Shown: positions 1 through 9,411, counted from the stretch's first letter. The stretch: 64,000 bases of DNA from Aridibaculum aurantiacum (GCF_017355875.1 NZ_JAFEWC010000003.1:1018379-1082378), one strand, 5' to 3'. Notes: generated by a model not told the origin, from the sequence alone. A program made the numbers and translations.

Positions 1-573
1 GAAAGCGGCTATTTCCAGGGCTTTGGATTGGGCAGGCTGCTGCAAGTGGCAGCGAGGCAGGATATTGTGATACGCATGCTTCATCCTATGGGTACACATG
101 TTTTGAAAGGCACTCCTTTGCTGGTGATACACGGAAATGTGGAAGAAAAGAATATCAAGAATTTACTGGTTGATATTGACTTCTATTACGGGCAGGAGAT
201 TGACAAGAATGCTTATTACGGCTTCTTCCACCTGATGGAGGTTGCTGTGAAAGCGCTAAGCCCCGGTGTAAATGATCCCGGGACAGCCGTACTAGCTATC
301 CACGCTTTATCTGATCTGTTTTTACAGATCATCACATCACCTATAGGTAATGTCTATAAAGACGATGAAGGGAAAGTAAGGATAGTAACAAATACGTTGA
401 GCTTTGAAGAAATTTTTGATAAGTCAATTTTACCCATATATGATTATGGTAAAAAGGATAGGGTGGTAATGGATGCGCTGAAGTATATGATCAGCCAATT
501 GATGTACATAACGGAAGATCCTTCAATTACAAAATTCCTTGAACGCAAACTAAATGATCTGCAACCGGCTTAG
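1..573 (+). CDS. DUF2254 family membrane protein, C-terminal part (truncated by window edge)
   Basis: The reading frame is open from the first base, so the start lies outside the window and about 190 residues of the C-terminal half remain. The visible part has the soluble-domain signature of DUF2254: an N-terminal SGYFQ segment, a run on high-affinity-like turns (HPMGTHVLKGTPL), and the diagnostic LSPGVNDPGTA segment followed by a helical region. Family members are predicted integral membrane proteins whose function is unknown; the transmembrane helices would lie upstream. No membrane segment is visible in the retained portion. Family identity rests on the conserved PGVNDPGTA region. Confidence 0.85.
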   Translation, partial: ESGYFQGFGLGRLLQVAARQDIVIRMLHPMGTHVLKGTPLLVIHGNVEEKNIKNLLVDIDFYYGQEIDKNAYYGFFHLMEVAVKALSPGVNDPGTAVLAIHALSDLFLQIITSPIGNVYKDDEGKVRIVTNTLSFEEIFDKSILPIYDYGKKDRVVMDALKYMISQLMYITEDPSITKFLERKLNDLQPA

Positions 574-927
574 CAGTATTGGTGAAGCATTGAAAGTGGC
601 TTGAAGATTGCTGTTTCAAAAAGCGTAGTAGACATGATCAGCTGATATAACATAAAATGATATTCATTAATATCAGCATAATAAGTTAACGATTGTTCAT
701 TTTTGGTAATCTTCACAAGAAACGCTTACATTTACCGGATTACAGGTGCCGCAGCTTCTCTGAATAATCTACCGGCGTTAAGCAGTGAGTGAATTATATA
801 ATTGTCTGCTATAGGTATTCCTGGTCAACCACATCCTTATAAATATAAGTAGTAGCCTGGTTTTCCGCCTTTTGTTACTGCAGCCAATAATGTAATTCGA
901 TTTAAATAGGTTATAATAACTAGATAT
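574..927. other. Gene-free stretch between the DUF2254 gene and a small ORF
   Basis: About 350 bases with stops in all frames at short intervals. I see no hairpin followed by a T run, no RNA gene and no obvious repeat. It probably carries the promoter of the small downstream gene, but I could not place boxes with confidence. Confidence 0.4.
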
Positions 928-1188
928 ATGCATACTGAAGAAATACAGAAGTTTTTAAATGCTAATAAACTTCCCGCAAACAAACACCTCAAGATCTCTT
1001 TTAAGAAGCGAAATCCTGTATACGGCGTAATCGTTCATTGTAAAGATGCTGTAGAATTAGAGTCAAAAAACTTCTGGAGAATCGTTCCTGTTGCCAATGT
1101 AAAAGAGTGGACCAAGTCTAAGGACATCAACCTTTCAAGGCTTTTTCATGGCAGTGATTTCAGTAAACTTACTGTTGAAGAGGTTTAA
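928..1188 (+). CDS. Small conserved-looking hypothetical protein (86 aa)
   Basis: An ATG-started ORF of 86 codons, closed by a strong intrinsic terminator only nine bases after its stop codon, which supports it being a real transcription unit. The protein is Lys-rich, has no signal peptide or membrane segment and is predicted cytoplasmic. The middle contains a hydrophobic/aromatic stretch (NFWRIVPVANVKEW) that looks like beta structure. I do not recognise a family. It stands alone between a DUF2254 gene and a fatty acid hydroxylase gene, both on the same strand. Confidence 0.7.
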   Translation: MHTEEIQKFLNANKLPANKHLKISFKKRNPVYGVIVHCKDAVELESKNFWRIVPVANVKEWTKSKDINLSRLFHGSDFSKLTVEEV

Positions 1189-1196
1189 CTAACATT

Positions 1197-1228
1197 ACCA
1201 GTCCTTCGGGACTGGTATATTTTTTTTT
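1197..1228 (+). terminator. Intrinsic terminator after the 86-aa gene
   Basis: A perfect 8-bp stem (ACCAGTCC / GGACTGGT) closed by a TTCG tetraloop, followed a few bases later by eight T residues. UUCG loops are unusually stable, so this is a textbook rho-independent terminator. Confidence 0.9.
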
Positions 1229-1311
1229 GTGATCTTCTTCTTTGAGTTTCCCTCCCATTTTCGCAGTAACATTAATAGCAATGGTTGAGTGGATTTAATA
1301 TTTGCACTATT

Positions 1312-2289
1312 ATGTTATTTTCTTTCTTCCTGAATTTGTTTGGCGCTCCCACTATTCCTTTCGATGCATTAGGTACAATTGAAGCTCAGGCTCCTAATAT
1401 CATTGTATGGGCAGCTCCTGTAATGTTCTTCTTCGTTCTATTGGAGTGGTTTATTTCTTACAAGCAGAGCAAGCATCTATACGATAAGAAGGAAAGCGTC
1501 GGATCTATATTAGTAGGTATTGGAAATGTTTTCGTGAACTTGGCCATCAAGCTTACAATGTTCACTTTTGTTATTTGGGTATACAACGCCTTGCCTTATC
1601 GCATGGCGCTCAACTGGTGGACTTTTATTCCTTGCTACCTGATATTTGATCTATGCAGCTACTGGTCGCATCGCATTTCTCACCAGCAACGTTTTTGGTG
1701 GGCAACGCACGTGGTGCATCACAGCGCAGAGCATTATAACTTAACGGTATCTTTCCGCCTTAGCTGGGTGCAGCACCTTAAACTGATCTTCTTTTTACCG
1801 GTTGCCTTGCTTGGTTTTCATCCCATTGTCTTCTTTGTAGTTAACCAAATAGCTGTTCTATTCCAGTTTTGGGTACATACTGAGTATATACCTAAACTCC
1901 ATCCATGGGTGGAATACATGATTGCTACTCCCTCTAACCACCGCGTACATCATGGTTCGCAGGAGAAGTATATCAACAAGAACTATGGAGCTACTTTCAT
2001 TTTCTGGGACAGGCTTTTTGGCACTTACCAGAAAGAAGAAGAGCAGGTGCATTACGGAATAACGACCAACATCAAGGACAAGGCAAACCCGATAACCATC
2101 AACTTCCACGAATATGTGGATATGTGGAATGACCTGAAGCAAGCGAAAGGCCTGAAGAAAAAACTGTTCTTCATTTTTGGTGACCCCATTGCCATTGCCA
2201 ATGAAAAGAAACTGCAGGAAACCTGGCCACAGGGTATTGTTGTAGAAAACACTGTAGAATTACCTGCCGCTAAAAAAGTTACTGCCTGA
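1312..2289 (+). CDS. Sterol desaturase / fatty acid hydroxylase family membrane protein
   Basis: The protein carries the histidine clusters of the fatty acid hydroxylase superfamily, which bind a diiron centre: HRISH, then HVVHHSAEHYN, and later HTEY plus NHRVHHG. Several hydrophobic helices surround them, as expected for a membrane-embedded oxidase. The superfamily hydroxylates or desaturates lipids, sterols or carotenoids; the substrate here cannot be told from sequence. I prefer the ATG at 1312 (325 aa) to an in-frame TTG at 1285, because the hydrophobic N-terminus begins directly after the ATG. It appears monocistronic, lying between a terminator and a spacer of about 285 bases. Confidence 0.9.
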   Translation: MLFSFFLNLFGAPTIPFDALGTIEAQAPNIIVWAAPVMFFFVLLEWFISYKQSKHLYDKKESVGSILVGIGNVFVNLAIKLTMFTFVIWVYNALPYRMALNWWTFIPCYLIFDLCSYWSHRISHQQRFWWATHVVHHSAEHYNLTVSFRLSWVQHLKLIFFLPVALLGFHPIVFFVVNQIAVLFQFWVHTEYIPKLHPWVEYMIATPSNHRVHHGSQEKYINKNYGATFIFWDRLFGTYQKEEEQVHYGITTNIKDKANPITINFHEYVDMWNDLKQAKGLKKKLFFIFGDPIAIANEKKLQETWPQGIVVENTVELPAAKKVTA

Positions 2290-2574
2290 CCTTTTGCTAG
2301 CCAACATTTCGCAACAGCATGTTTTAGCCTTCAATGAAAAGCTAAACCTTGCCGAATTGCAAACATTGTGCAGCAACCCCAAAATATTTCTGTACCTTCA
2401 TTGTATTACGCGATATGCGGCTACCTTTTGGATAGGTTAACTCCAATTTATCACTCTAATCTCGCTATTGAAAGAGTGATCAACCCTGAACAACATACAA
2501 TAGAAACACCTGAACCGGAGATTTACTGGAGAGATACCAGCGCCGGGTTCAATCATTAAAACAACAAAAGCAAT
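2290..2574 (+). other. Spacer / probable long leader of the cold-shock gene
   Basis: This 285-base stretch precedes the cold-shock-domain gene. It contains a GTG-started frame of 63 codons (2368-2559) that ends 15 bases before the next ATG. The translation has no recognisable domain and I do not accept it as a gene. Long 5' leaders are common on cold-shock mRNAs, so this may be untranslated leader; that is inference. Confidence 0.3.
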
Positions 2575-3024
2575 ATGGCAAAATCGAAAGCAACATTTAG
2601 TAAAAGGGAAAAAGAAAAAAATAAACTAAAGAAGCGCCAGGATAAAGAAGAAAAGAAAGCAGAAAGGAAGAATGATGCGCGGAATGGTAATAACCTTGAC
2701 GAAATGCTTGCTTACGTTGATGAATTCGGAAACATCAGTTCAACTCCTCCGGATATGTCGCGTAGAAAAGAAATTAAAGCTGAAGACATAGAAATTGGAG
2801 TAGTATATAAGCACCAGGAAGAAGATGATAGTCCAAAGACCGGTGTTGTTACTATGTTCAACCACTCAAAAGGATTTGGTTTCATCACAGACAGCAAAAC
2901 AAAAGAGCAGATCTTCGTTCACATATCTGCATTAGAAACGCAGGTAAATGAGCAGGATAAAGTAACTTTTGAAGTAGAAGCAGGCCAGAAAGGCTTGAAA
3001 GCTGTGAACGTCAAGAAAATATAA
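2575..3024 (+). CDS. Cold-shock-domain protein with basic N-terminal extension
   Basis: The C-terminal part (about residues 84-149) is a cold-shock OB-fold domain with both RNA-binding motifs: KGFGFI (RNP1) and IFVHIS (RNP2). The first 45 residues are a highly charged Lys/Arg/Glu helix-like segment, absent from plain CspA proteins of about 70 aa, and are followed by a linker. Such extended forms are common in Bacteroidota. It probably acts as an RNA chaperone in the cytoplasm; the basic tail may add RNA or ribosome contacts (inference). Its transcript ends in a perfect bidirectional hairpin shared with the convergent mscL gene. Confidence 0.9.
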   Translation: MAKSKATFSKREKEKNKLKKRQDKEEKKAERKNDARNGNNLDEMLAYVDEFGNISSTPPDMSRRKEIKAEDIEIGVVYKHQEEDDSPKTGVVTMFNHSKGFGFITDSKTKEQIFVHISALETQVNEQDKVTFEVEAGQKGLKAVNVKKI

Positions 3025-3044
3025 TAAGCTCAGAAGTTTATAAG

Positions 3045-3082
3045 AAAGGCTCTGTTGGATATCCAACAGAGCCTTTTGTTTT
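3045..3082. terminator. Bidirectional terminator between the cold-shock gene and mscL
   Basis: Bases 3048-3073 form a perfect 26-bp palindrome (13-bp half-sites starting GGCTCTGTTGGAT). A-rich bases lie to the left and TTTTGTTTT to the right. It sits between the convergent stop codons at 3024 and 3095, so it can terminate both genes. Confidence 0.9.
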
Positions 3083-3094
3083 ATTGGTAGTTCG

Positions 3095-3481
3095 TTATTT
3101 CTTCAGTGAATCGCGGATCTCCATTAGTAGTTTTTCCTGCAGGGTAAATTCAGGGGCAGAAGGTGTGGTTGTTACAGGATCTTCTTTCTTTCTTTTCAAT
3201 TTACTCAATGCCTGGATGAGTATGAAAAGCACAAGTGCAATAATGAGGAACTTTAGCACAGCCGCTAAAAAATTACCATATTTTACTGCGCCCCACGTCA
3301 GTTGATCCAGGTCCTTAACGCCGGCAGCTTCCAGGGCAGGAGTAAGCAGCAAAGGCGTGATAATATCTTGTACCATAGAAGATACAATTGCACCGAATGC
3401 AGCGCCAATGATAACGGCAATTGCCAGTTCCACTACATTTCCTTTTAGTGCAAAATCTTTGAAATCTTTAATGAATGCCAT
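3095..3481 (-). CDS. mscL: Large-conductance mechanosensitive channel MscL
   Basis: At 128 aa this matches the usual MscL length. It begins with the family's amphipathic N-terminal helix (FIKDFKDFALKGNVVELAIAVIIG), whose glycine-rich TM1 continues as AAFGAIVSSMVQDIITPL. The second membrane segment (FLAAVLKFLIIALVLFILIQAL) is followed by a basic/acidic C-terminal tail. MscL forms homopentameric pores in the inner membrane that open under hypo-osmotic stress. It is monocistronic, convergent with the cold-shock gene and shares a terminator with it. Identification is secure. Confidence 0.97.
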   Translation of the reverse strand: MAFIKDFKDFALKGNVVELAIAVIIGAAFGAIVSSMVQDIITPLLLTPALEAAGVKDLDQLTWGAVKYGNFLAAVLKFLIIALVLFILIQALSKLKRKKEDPVTTTPSAPEFTLQEKLLMEIRDSLKK

Positions 3482-3761
3482 ATTCTATTTGTTTAAATGT
3501 ATAACCAACCTGAAAAAAGGTTTGTTTAATATTCTGAAAGGTATTTAAAAATTTATGTGCCATGTAATGCATGGTCGCAGGTAGCATCATAAGAAGTATT
3601 GCAACCCATAAAGAGCTTTTTAAACAGGAAGATGAAGTGTAGAGCTGTTACTCCTCTTTCTACAGCACCTGTGGAATAATCTTTAACCTGGGTGCTGCAT
3701 TTCTAAATCGCATGCTTTTTGCTCTGAAAACCCGTTTAATAAAAGGCGTAATAGCAAGAAT

Positions 3762-4244
3762 ATGATTATGAAAGGTTATAGCAATAAGGTAGGAATAAGA
3801 AGTATATGCATAGCATTCGCCTGCTTCCTGGTAGCTTGTACTAATGACCAGGCAATAAAAGCAGATCTTACGGCCAAAGCAAAAGAAGATAAAAACTTCT
3901 TAGGAGTTAGGTTTACGGTGCAGGATAAGGTTGTAAACTTAACAGGTGCAGTGCCTACCAGCGAGGGTAAAACTGCGCTTGTTCAAAAAGTGGAAAAGGT
4001 ACATGGTGTAAAGTCAGTTGTTGATCAACTACAAATAGCGCCTGTTGTTTTTGGTACCGATTACATGCTTAAGCAAAATGTTGATAGCATATTACAAAAC
4101 TACCCGGGTTTGCAGGCCATTGTGCAAGACAGCATAGTAGTACTTGAAGGAACGGTACCAAAAGATAAAGCGACCAAAGTGGTGGCTGCTATTCAGAGTT
4201 TACAGCCTTTAGCATTGGAAAGCAGGGCAGTGGTTCAGGATTGA
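3762..4244 (+). CDS. BON-domain lipoprotein
   Basis: A lipoprotein signal ends in the lipobox LVAC with Cys26 (from the first ATG; a second ATG lies two codons on). The mature part holds two tandem BON-type repeats of about 60 residues: the first centred on FTVQDKVVNLTGAV...KVHGVKSVVDQL, and the second on IVQDSIVVLEGTVP. BON domains occur in OsmY and similar periplasmic proteins and bind phospholipid or stabilise the envelope under osmotic stress. The neighbours mscL and a bestrophin-like channel suggest a small osmotic/ion theme, though promoters look separate. Confidence 0.85.
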   Translation: MIMKGYSNKVGIRSICIAFACFLVACTNDQAIKADLTAKAKEDKNFLGVRFTVQDKVVNLTGAVPTSEGKTALVQKVEKVHGVKSVVDQLQIAPVVFGTDYMLKQNVDSILQNYPGLQAIVQDSIVVLEGTVPKDKATKVVAAIQSLQPLALESRAVVQD

Positions 4245-4316
4245 TTTATGGGTGATGATACATTGCTGGCGGAATAATTTTTGAACCTTGATCTGCTTCA
4301 AAAATGATCATCAAGA

Positions 4317-5321
4317 ATGTACGCTGCAAGAAATCTCTCAGGAACGTTTATCCTCCGTTTTGCATGGAAGCCGCTCCTGTTCTTTTTTTTCTATTCTACA
4401 ATCATCACATGTTTATATGAATTTGCCGGGTTTGAGTTCCTGGCTCTGCCCTTTGTGCCTATAGGAGTGATGGGTACTGCAGTAGCCTTCTATGTAGGTT
4501 TCAAAAACAACTCCTCGTACGAAAGGCTTTGGGAAGCAAGAAAGATTTGGGGTTCTATCGTTAACACCAGCCGTACGTTTGCTGTGTTTATTCTGGACTA
4601 TTTACAGCCATCGGAAGAGATTGGTGAAGAAGATCTGAAGAAGCATAAGCGGGTTCTTATTTACCGCCACATAGCTTATATAAATGCGCTGCGCATACAG
4701 CTGCGCGACAGGAAGATGTGGGAGGCGAAGGATGATGCCTTCACCAGCATTGTAAAAGAAAAAACACCTTTCCATTCGCAAAATCTACTGGAGGAAATAA
4801 AGCAGTTTCTGCAAGATGATGAAGCCTTTCATTTATATGCAAAAACAAATACTGCAACACAGATATTACGGCGGCAAAGCGAGCACATGTTGTACTTGTT
4901 CAACCAGAAATGCCTTCATGTATACAAGCATGTGGAAGTAGGAAATATGATCAAGATGTTGTACGACCAGCAGGGTGCCTGTGAACGGATTAAATCTTAT
5001 CCTTTCCCGCGGCAGTATGCTTATTTCAGCGAGGTATTTGTCTGGTTACTGGCACTAGTTCTTCCTTTCGGTCTGCTGGGTGAAGTGATAAAATTTGGTC
5101 ATGACTATGTATGGTTCACGATTCCTATGAGCGTGTTGATTTCGTGGATATTCAATGTGATGGAAATAGTGGGAGATAAGAGTGAAAACCCGTTTGAGAA
5201 CGGTGTGAATGATATACCTATGACCGCTATTTGCCGCACCATAGAAATTGATCTGCGCGAGATGCTGGGAGAAACAAATGTTCCTGAAAGGATAGTTCCT
5301 ATCAGGAACATCATAATGTAA
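4317..5321 (+). CDS. Bestrophin-family anion channel (UPF0187)
   Basis: The 334-aa protein has the bestrophin layout: N-terminal R-F-x-W-K-P segment, two hydrophobic helices, then the conserved YVGFKNNSSYERLWEARKIWG stretch that lines the pore neck, a long soluble helical part, and a second pair of membrane helices near residues 235-290. The SENPFENGVNDIPMTAICR segment near the C-terminus corresponds to the family's conserved acidic loop. Bacterial bestrophins are pentameric channels; some conduct cations instead of anions. The stop lies only four bases from the stop of the convergent flippase gene. Confidence 0.92.
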   Translation: MYAARNLSGTFILRFAWKPLLFFFFYSTIITCLYEFAGFEFLALPFVPIGVMGTAVAFYVGFKNNSSYERLWEARKIWGSIVNTSRTFAVFILDYLQPSEEIGEEDLKKHKRVLIYRHIAYINALRIQLRDRKMWEAKDDAFTSIVKEKTPFHSQNLLEEIKQFLQDDEAFHLYAKTNTATQILRRQSEHMLYLFNQKCLHVYKHVEVGNMIKMLYDQQGACERIKSYPFPRQYAYFSEVFVWLLALVLPFGLLGEVIKFGHDYVWFTIPMSVLISWIFNVMEIVGDKSENPFENGVNDIPMTAICRTIEIDLREMLGETNVPERIVPIRNIIM

Positions 5322-5325
5322 GTTA

Positions 5326-6813
5326 TTACCGAAAACGTTGCTTTAGTTTATCCAGCAATTGGTGCGCATCAGGTGTTATTTTAAAGCCAAATACACCACC
5401 AATGACTAATAAAGAAAACAGGATACTTCTGCTGAATATACCGGTCCAGCCGCCTACATTTTGCAATAGGAAATAAGCAATGGCAAAAGCCATTCCTGTT
5501 ACAACCAGGGCCAAAACTGTATTCATATTGAAAGGCTGCATCTTGAATTTTCTTCTTAAAAACTCGAAGCGCACAAAATTGTAACTCGCCATTGAAATGA
5601 GTTCGCTAAAAGCCATGCCAGTCATTCCGTATGCACGCAACATAAGATAAGCTAGTGGCAGCCTTACGGCAAGCATGATTACTCCGGTAAAGAAGTCGAA
5701 GCGCCAGAAAGTAGAAGTGCCAATCACAGGTCCATTTACACCTGTGCCTGCATCAATTATTCGGGCAACACCCAGTACAAAAATTACCTGAATTCCTACG
5801 GCGTATTCTTGCTGGATGTTCATAACAGTGAAAACTGCATCAATATTAAGCCACAGGTTTCCAAAAATGACAAGTGCTATCAATAACAGGTTGATGCAGC
5901 TGCGCTCATAGATCCTGCCTATTTCTGCGTAGTTTTTTGCCTTCCAATGTTGCGCCAGCACACCGGTAGAAACAGATTGTATACTGCGTTGTGGTATCTG
6001 CACAATATTGGCTGCAAACTGTGCCAATGAATAGATACCTGTTTGCGTTAGCCCTTGTACACCGGCTATCATAATGCTGTCGATGGTTTGACCTAACGTC
6101 ATGATGCAAATGCCGCTAAACACCAGCGACTGCATGCCGAACATTTTTTTATAAAACCTGCGTGTGACCTTGCTTATGCTAAAGGTAATAGGGAGCTTCT
6201 TGATAGAAGCTAGATGAATTACCAACACCACCAGCACTATAATAAACAGGAAGGAAAATAGCTTGATGAATATATCGAAGTCGATAATGTTGAACAGGTA
6301 TAGAACAATAAACAAGGTGGTGAATATCCGCAGCAGTGTTTCTTTCAAAAAGTTGGAGACAACAGATTTCTGTAAAGCCCAACTATAGCCTTCCACAACA
6401 GAGAAGAACAGCATACCAAAAGCAAAAACAAATACCCAATGGTAGTACTCTACAAATAGGGCAGACCCTCTTGAGAACTTGCGCACTACAACAGGCTCAA
6501 ATATCAACGCACCGGCTATTACAATGATGAAACCTACAAAGGCAATGGACAATGCCCACGTAAGCAGGTCTATCTTTCTATGCGGCAGGTGATCTTTATA
6601 ATAAGGGTAAAACTTGAATATGACCGGGATGACACCAAGGCTTGCCCATGCAAAAAAGTTTTGAGCCACATCGAAGAACAGGCGGGTAAGGCCATATTGT
6701 TCTGGTGTGAAAGAACCTTCTTTTACAAAAAAGTAAGTATTGATAGCGCCAACTAATACACCTACGTAAACCAGCAGGCTACTTATAATTGCCTGTTTTC
6801 TTATGTTGGACAT
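5326..6813 (-). CDS. Oligosaccharide flippase / polysaccharide biosynthesis membrane protein (Wzx-like, MOP superfamily)
   Basis: A 495-aa polytopic protein with about 12-14 hydrophobic helices and few charged residues, typical of Wzx/MATE-fold lipid-linked oligosaccharide flippases. N-terminal features such as NTYFFVKEGSFTPEQYGLTRLFF match the family's first two helices. It would move undecaprenyl-linked glycans across the inner membrane for O-antigen, capsule or exopolysaccharide assembly. No glycosyltransferase genes lie next to it; the nearest polysaccharide unit is 20 kb away. It is closely followed (18 bases) by the M1 peptidase gene on the same strand, so co-transcription is possible. 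Confidence 0.88.
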   Translation of the reverse strand: MSNIRKQAIISSLLVYVGVLVGAINTYFFVKEGSFTPEQYGLTRLFFDVAQNFFAWASLGVIPVIFKFYPYYKDHLPHRKIDLLTWALSIAFVGFIIVIAGALIFEPVVVRKFSRGSALFVEYYHWVFVFAFGMLFFSVVEGYSWALQKSVVSNFLKETLLRIFTTLFIVLYLFNIIDFDIFIKLFSFLFIIVLVVLVIHLASIKKLPITFSISKVTRRFYKKMFGMQSLVFSGICIMTLGQTIDSIMIAGVQGLTQTGIYSLAQFAANIVQIPQRSIQSVSTGVLAQHWKAKNYAEIGRIYERSCINLLLIALVIFGNLWLNIDAVFTVMNIQQEYAVGIQVIFVLGVARIIDAGTGVNGPVIGTSTFWRFDFFTGVIMLAVRLPLAYLMLRAYGMTGMAFSELISMASYNFVRFEFLRRKFKMQPFNMNTVLALVVTGMAFAIAYFLLQNVGGWTGIFSRSILFSLLVIGGVFGFKITPDAHQLLDKLKQRFR

Positions 6814-6831
6814 TGATCGTGCCGGTAGTTT

Positions 6832-8514
6832 TTATTTTTGTTCCGGTACCTGTTTGAAACGAAGGAGTAGATTATTTTCTATTGCACCAGGTTTCCAGTA
6901 TGCCAGTTCATCTTTCGGCAAGGTTACTGTTTTCCATGCAGATGTTGCCGTCATAACCTTTCTTTTATTTTCAAAAGAATAGATAAGTGGTGTCTCAAAA
7001 TCTTTTACATGACCCGTAAGCCTGTACGACAGACTGTTGCCTTTTTTATAAAATTCTACTACGGGTATCTGTGCAGTGCGCAGGTATTGGTTAAAGAAAG
7101 CTTGTAGCGGCAGGCCGGTTTTGTCTATAATAAATTGCTCCACTTCCTTAGATGTGGTGATCTTGTGAAAGAAGGTCTGCTGCATGTCTCGAAGCAGTTG
7201 CCTGAATTTTTCGTCATCATTCATCATCATCCTGATGGTATGAATAATGGTAGCACCCTTAGGATACATATCGCCGCTGCCACCTTTGTTCACATTATAA
7301 ATACCAATAACTGGCCGATCGTTATCAATTCCGCCGGCTATACCCGCGGCATATTCAAAACCGGCTTTCTTGCCTGAATGACATTCAGTATACAATGTCT
7401 CGCTATAAGTAGTGAAGCCTTCGTGAACCCACATATCAGCAATGTCTTGCGTGGTAATATTATTACCAAACCATTCGTGGCCACTTTCGTGAACAAGAAT
7501 ATAGTCCCATAACAGGCCCCAGCCACTGCCACTCAGGTCGCGGCCCAGGTAACCATTCTGGTATTTATTGCCATAAGCTATAGCACTCTGGTGTTCCATT
7601 CCAAGAAACGGTGTCTCTACCAGTTTAAAACCATCTTCGTAAAAAGGATATTTTCCAAACCAGTGCTCAAAACATTTCAGCATTGGTTTCGTTTGCACAA
7701 ATTGCTTTTTTGCCTTGTCAAGGTTTTCAGCCAGTACCCAATATTCAAGATCTAAGCTACCCGCTTCGCCATCGTACGTTTCTTTCCAGTTGGCGTATTT
7801 GCCAATATTCATGGTTACTGCATAAGTATTGATAGGATTTACTACCTGCCAGTTTGATGTGCGTGTGCCATTTGCTGAAGGGGTGGTAGATATCAATCTT
7901 CCATTACTTATAGCTTGCAGGTCTGCGGGTGCTGTTATAGAAATGCTCATCCCGCGGTCAGGCTCATCGCTCTGGTGATCTTTACATGGCCACCATACAC
8001 TGGCTCCCAAACCCTGGCATGCAGTGCCTACAAAAGGATTGCCTGCTTTATCGCTTGCCCATACCAAACCACCATCCCATGGTGCATTTTTAGCTTGCTT
8101 GGGTACGCCATGATAATAAACCTTTATGCTGCGTTCCTTTGGTGAATGCGCAGCAGTACTAGTTTCATTTAGGTGAATCATCCATGCATTGCCCTCGCGA
8201 CTAAATGGAAGCCTTTTGCCGCTGTCACTAACAATACTGTCGATTAGCATCGGCTCTTGCAGGTCAACCTGCATAATGGTTACTGGTTGCTGTTCTAAAA
8301 AAGTAATGGTATTAGAACCTGTAATGGACCTGTGTATGATGTCAACTTCAACCTGCAGGTCGTAGCGCTTTACATCCCATCCCTGCCTGTACTTTGTTAT
8401 AGAACCGCGAAGTGTATCGGAGCGTGTGAATTTCTTTTGTTCCTGCGAATGTTGTGCTTTAGAGGTTATTGCCAGGAGGCTCAACATTATTGCAACATAG
8501 ACTTTTGATTTCAT
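6832..8514 (-). CDS. Secreted M1-family zinc aminopeptidase
   Basis: A Sec signal peptide (residues 1-20, ending SKAQ) leads a 560-aa peptidase. The zinc site HESGH at 342-346 is followed 18 residues later by Glu365, giving the exact HExxH-x18-E gluzincin pattern. The substrate-anchoring motif appears as GMEHQ (305-309) instead of the classical GAMEN, a variant common in Bacteroidota. The N-terminal beta-sandwich domain (about 40-240) is present. The C-terminal ERAP-like domain is short or absent, which fits the length. It probably trims peptides in the periplasm for uptake. It is the upstream gene of a possible pair with the flippase. Confidence 0.95.
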   Translation of the reverse strand: MKSKVYVAIMLSLLAITSKAQHSQEQKKFTRSDTLRGSITKYRQGWDVKRYDLQVEVDIIHRSITGSNTITFLEQQPVTIMQVDLQEPMLIDSIVSDSGKRLPFSREGNAWMIHLNETSTAAHSPKERSIKVYYHGVPKQAKNAPWDGGLVWASDKAGNPFVGTACQGLGASVWWPCKDHQSDEPDRGMSISITAPADLQAISNGRLISTTPSANGTRTSNWQVVNPINTYAVTMNIGKYANWKETYDGEAGSLDLEYWVLAENLDKAKKQFVQTKPMLKCFEHWFGKYPFYEDGFKLVETPFLGMEHQSAIAYGNKYQNGYLGRDLSGSGWGLLWDYILVHESGHEWFGNNITTQDIADMWVHEGFTTYSETLYTECHSGKKAGFEYAAGIAGGIDNDRPVIGIYNVNKGGSGDMYPKGATIIHTIRMMMNDDEKFRQLLRDMQQTFFHKITTSKEVEQFIIDKTGLPLQAFFNQYLRTAQIPVVEFYKKGNSLSYRLTGHVKDFETPLIYSFENKRKVMTATSAWKTVTLPKDELAYWKPGAIENNLLLRFKQVPEQK

Positions 8515-8607
8515 TTACTGGAATTGGCTGTTAGGAACTATGCGAGATAGTCCTGCAATTTATTCTTTCTGCTGTTAGCAAACTCATTCTCCAGGTTTAC
8601 AATCACC

Positions 8608-8633
8608 AACAAAAAGCCACCGTTTAGGTGGCC
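8608..8633 (-). terminator. Intrinsic terminator of msrA
   Basis: On the minus strand GCCACC and GGTGGC pair around a five-base loop and are followed by five T residues. The hairpin begins directly after the msrA stop codon. Confidence 0.88.
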
Positions 8634-8637
8634 TCTC

Positions 8638-9291
8638 TTATTGTACAGTTTTCTTAAGCTTGTCTTTAAATACCTTTTGGAATTTTTCCAGCTTTGGTTG
8701 TATCACATACCTGCAATACATCTGGTTTGGGTTGTTGTTGTAATAGTCCTGGTGGTAATTCTCTGCTTCGTAAAAATTCTTAAGTGGTTCTACCGTTGTA
8801 ACTATAGGATTGCTCCATGCACCTGCTTTATCAAGTTGCTCTTTATATCCTTCAGCTAATCTTTTTTGTTCTTCGTTATGATAGAATACAGCGCTTCTAT
8901 ATTGCGGGCCTACGTCATTACCTTGTTGGTTAGGCGTGGTTGGATCATGTGTCTTCCAGAAGACCTCTAATAGCTCGTCATAGCTGATCTTTGCAGGATC
9001 GTAAACGATCTGTGTTACCTCAACATGGCCGGTATTCTTTTCGCAAACCTGCTCGTAAGTTGGATTTTTTACATGGCCGCCACTATAACCGCTCGTTACT
9101 TTTAGTACACCTTCCAATTGCTGAAACACAGCTTCTACACACCAAAAACAACCGGCACCAAATGTGGCTGTATCTGTATTAATGTTCGACATGTTTGAAA
9201 AATTTGCAGTTTTTAATGCTGATGTATCTTGCGTTGCACAAGAAACAAAGCAACAGTTTAATACCAAAGACAGCGCCAATAGGTAATTCAT
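8638..9291 (-). CDS. msrA: Peptide-methionine (S)-S-oxide reductase MsrA, exported
   Basis: The MsrA catalytic motif GCFWC is at residues 47-51, with Cys48 as the nucleophile. The family pattern continues through SGYSGG, GHVEV, WKTHDPTTPNQQGNDVGPQYRS and NYHQDYY. MsrA reduces methionine S-sulfoxide in oxidised proteins using thioredoxin-like reductants. About 30 extra N-terminal residues look like a lipoprotein signal (hydrophobic run, then FVSC with Cys18), so the enzyme is probably envelope-located. The gene is monocistronic with its own terminator. Confidence 0.95.
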   Translation of the reverse strand: MNYLLALSLVLNCCFVSCATQDTSALKTANFSNMSNINTDTATFGAGCFWCVEAVFQQLEGVLKVTSGYSGGHVKNPTYEQVCEKNTGHVEVTQIVYDPAKISYDELLEVFWKTHDPTTPNQQGNDVGPQYRSAVFYHNEEQKRLAEGYKEQLDKAGAWSNPIVTTVEPLKNFYEAENYHQDYYNNNPNQMYCRYVIQPKLEKFQKVFKDKLKKTVQ

Positions 9292-9411
9292 AAATCGCCA
9301 CTTGTTTGAAACACAAAAGTCTAGTTACTTACGGTAATAAAATCCCTAAAGTTGGTAGGGGTGGCGTTAAAGTTAGTTAAATGCATTGTTCATGCTTCAA
9401 TAGAAGAAAAG

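Noticed and set aside
2368..2559. 63-codon GTG-started frame ahead of the cold-shock gene
   Set aside because: No recognisable domain, rare start codon and it lies in a probable leader region.
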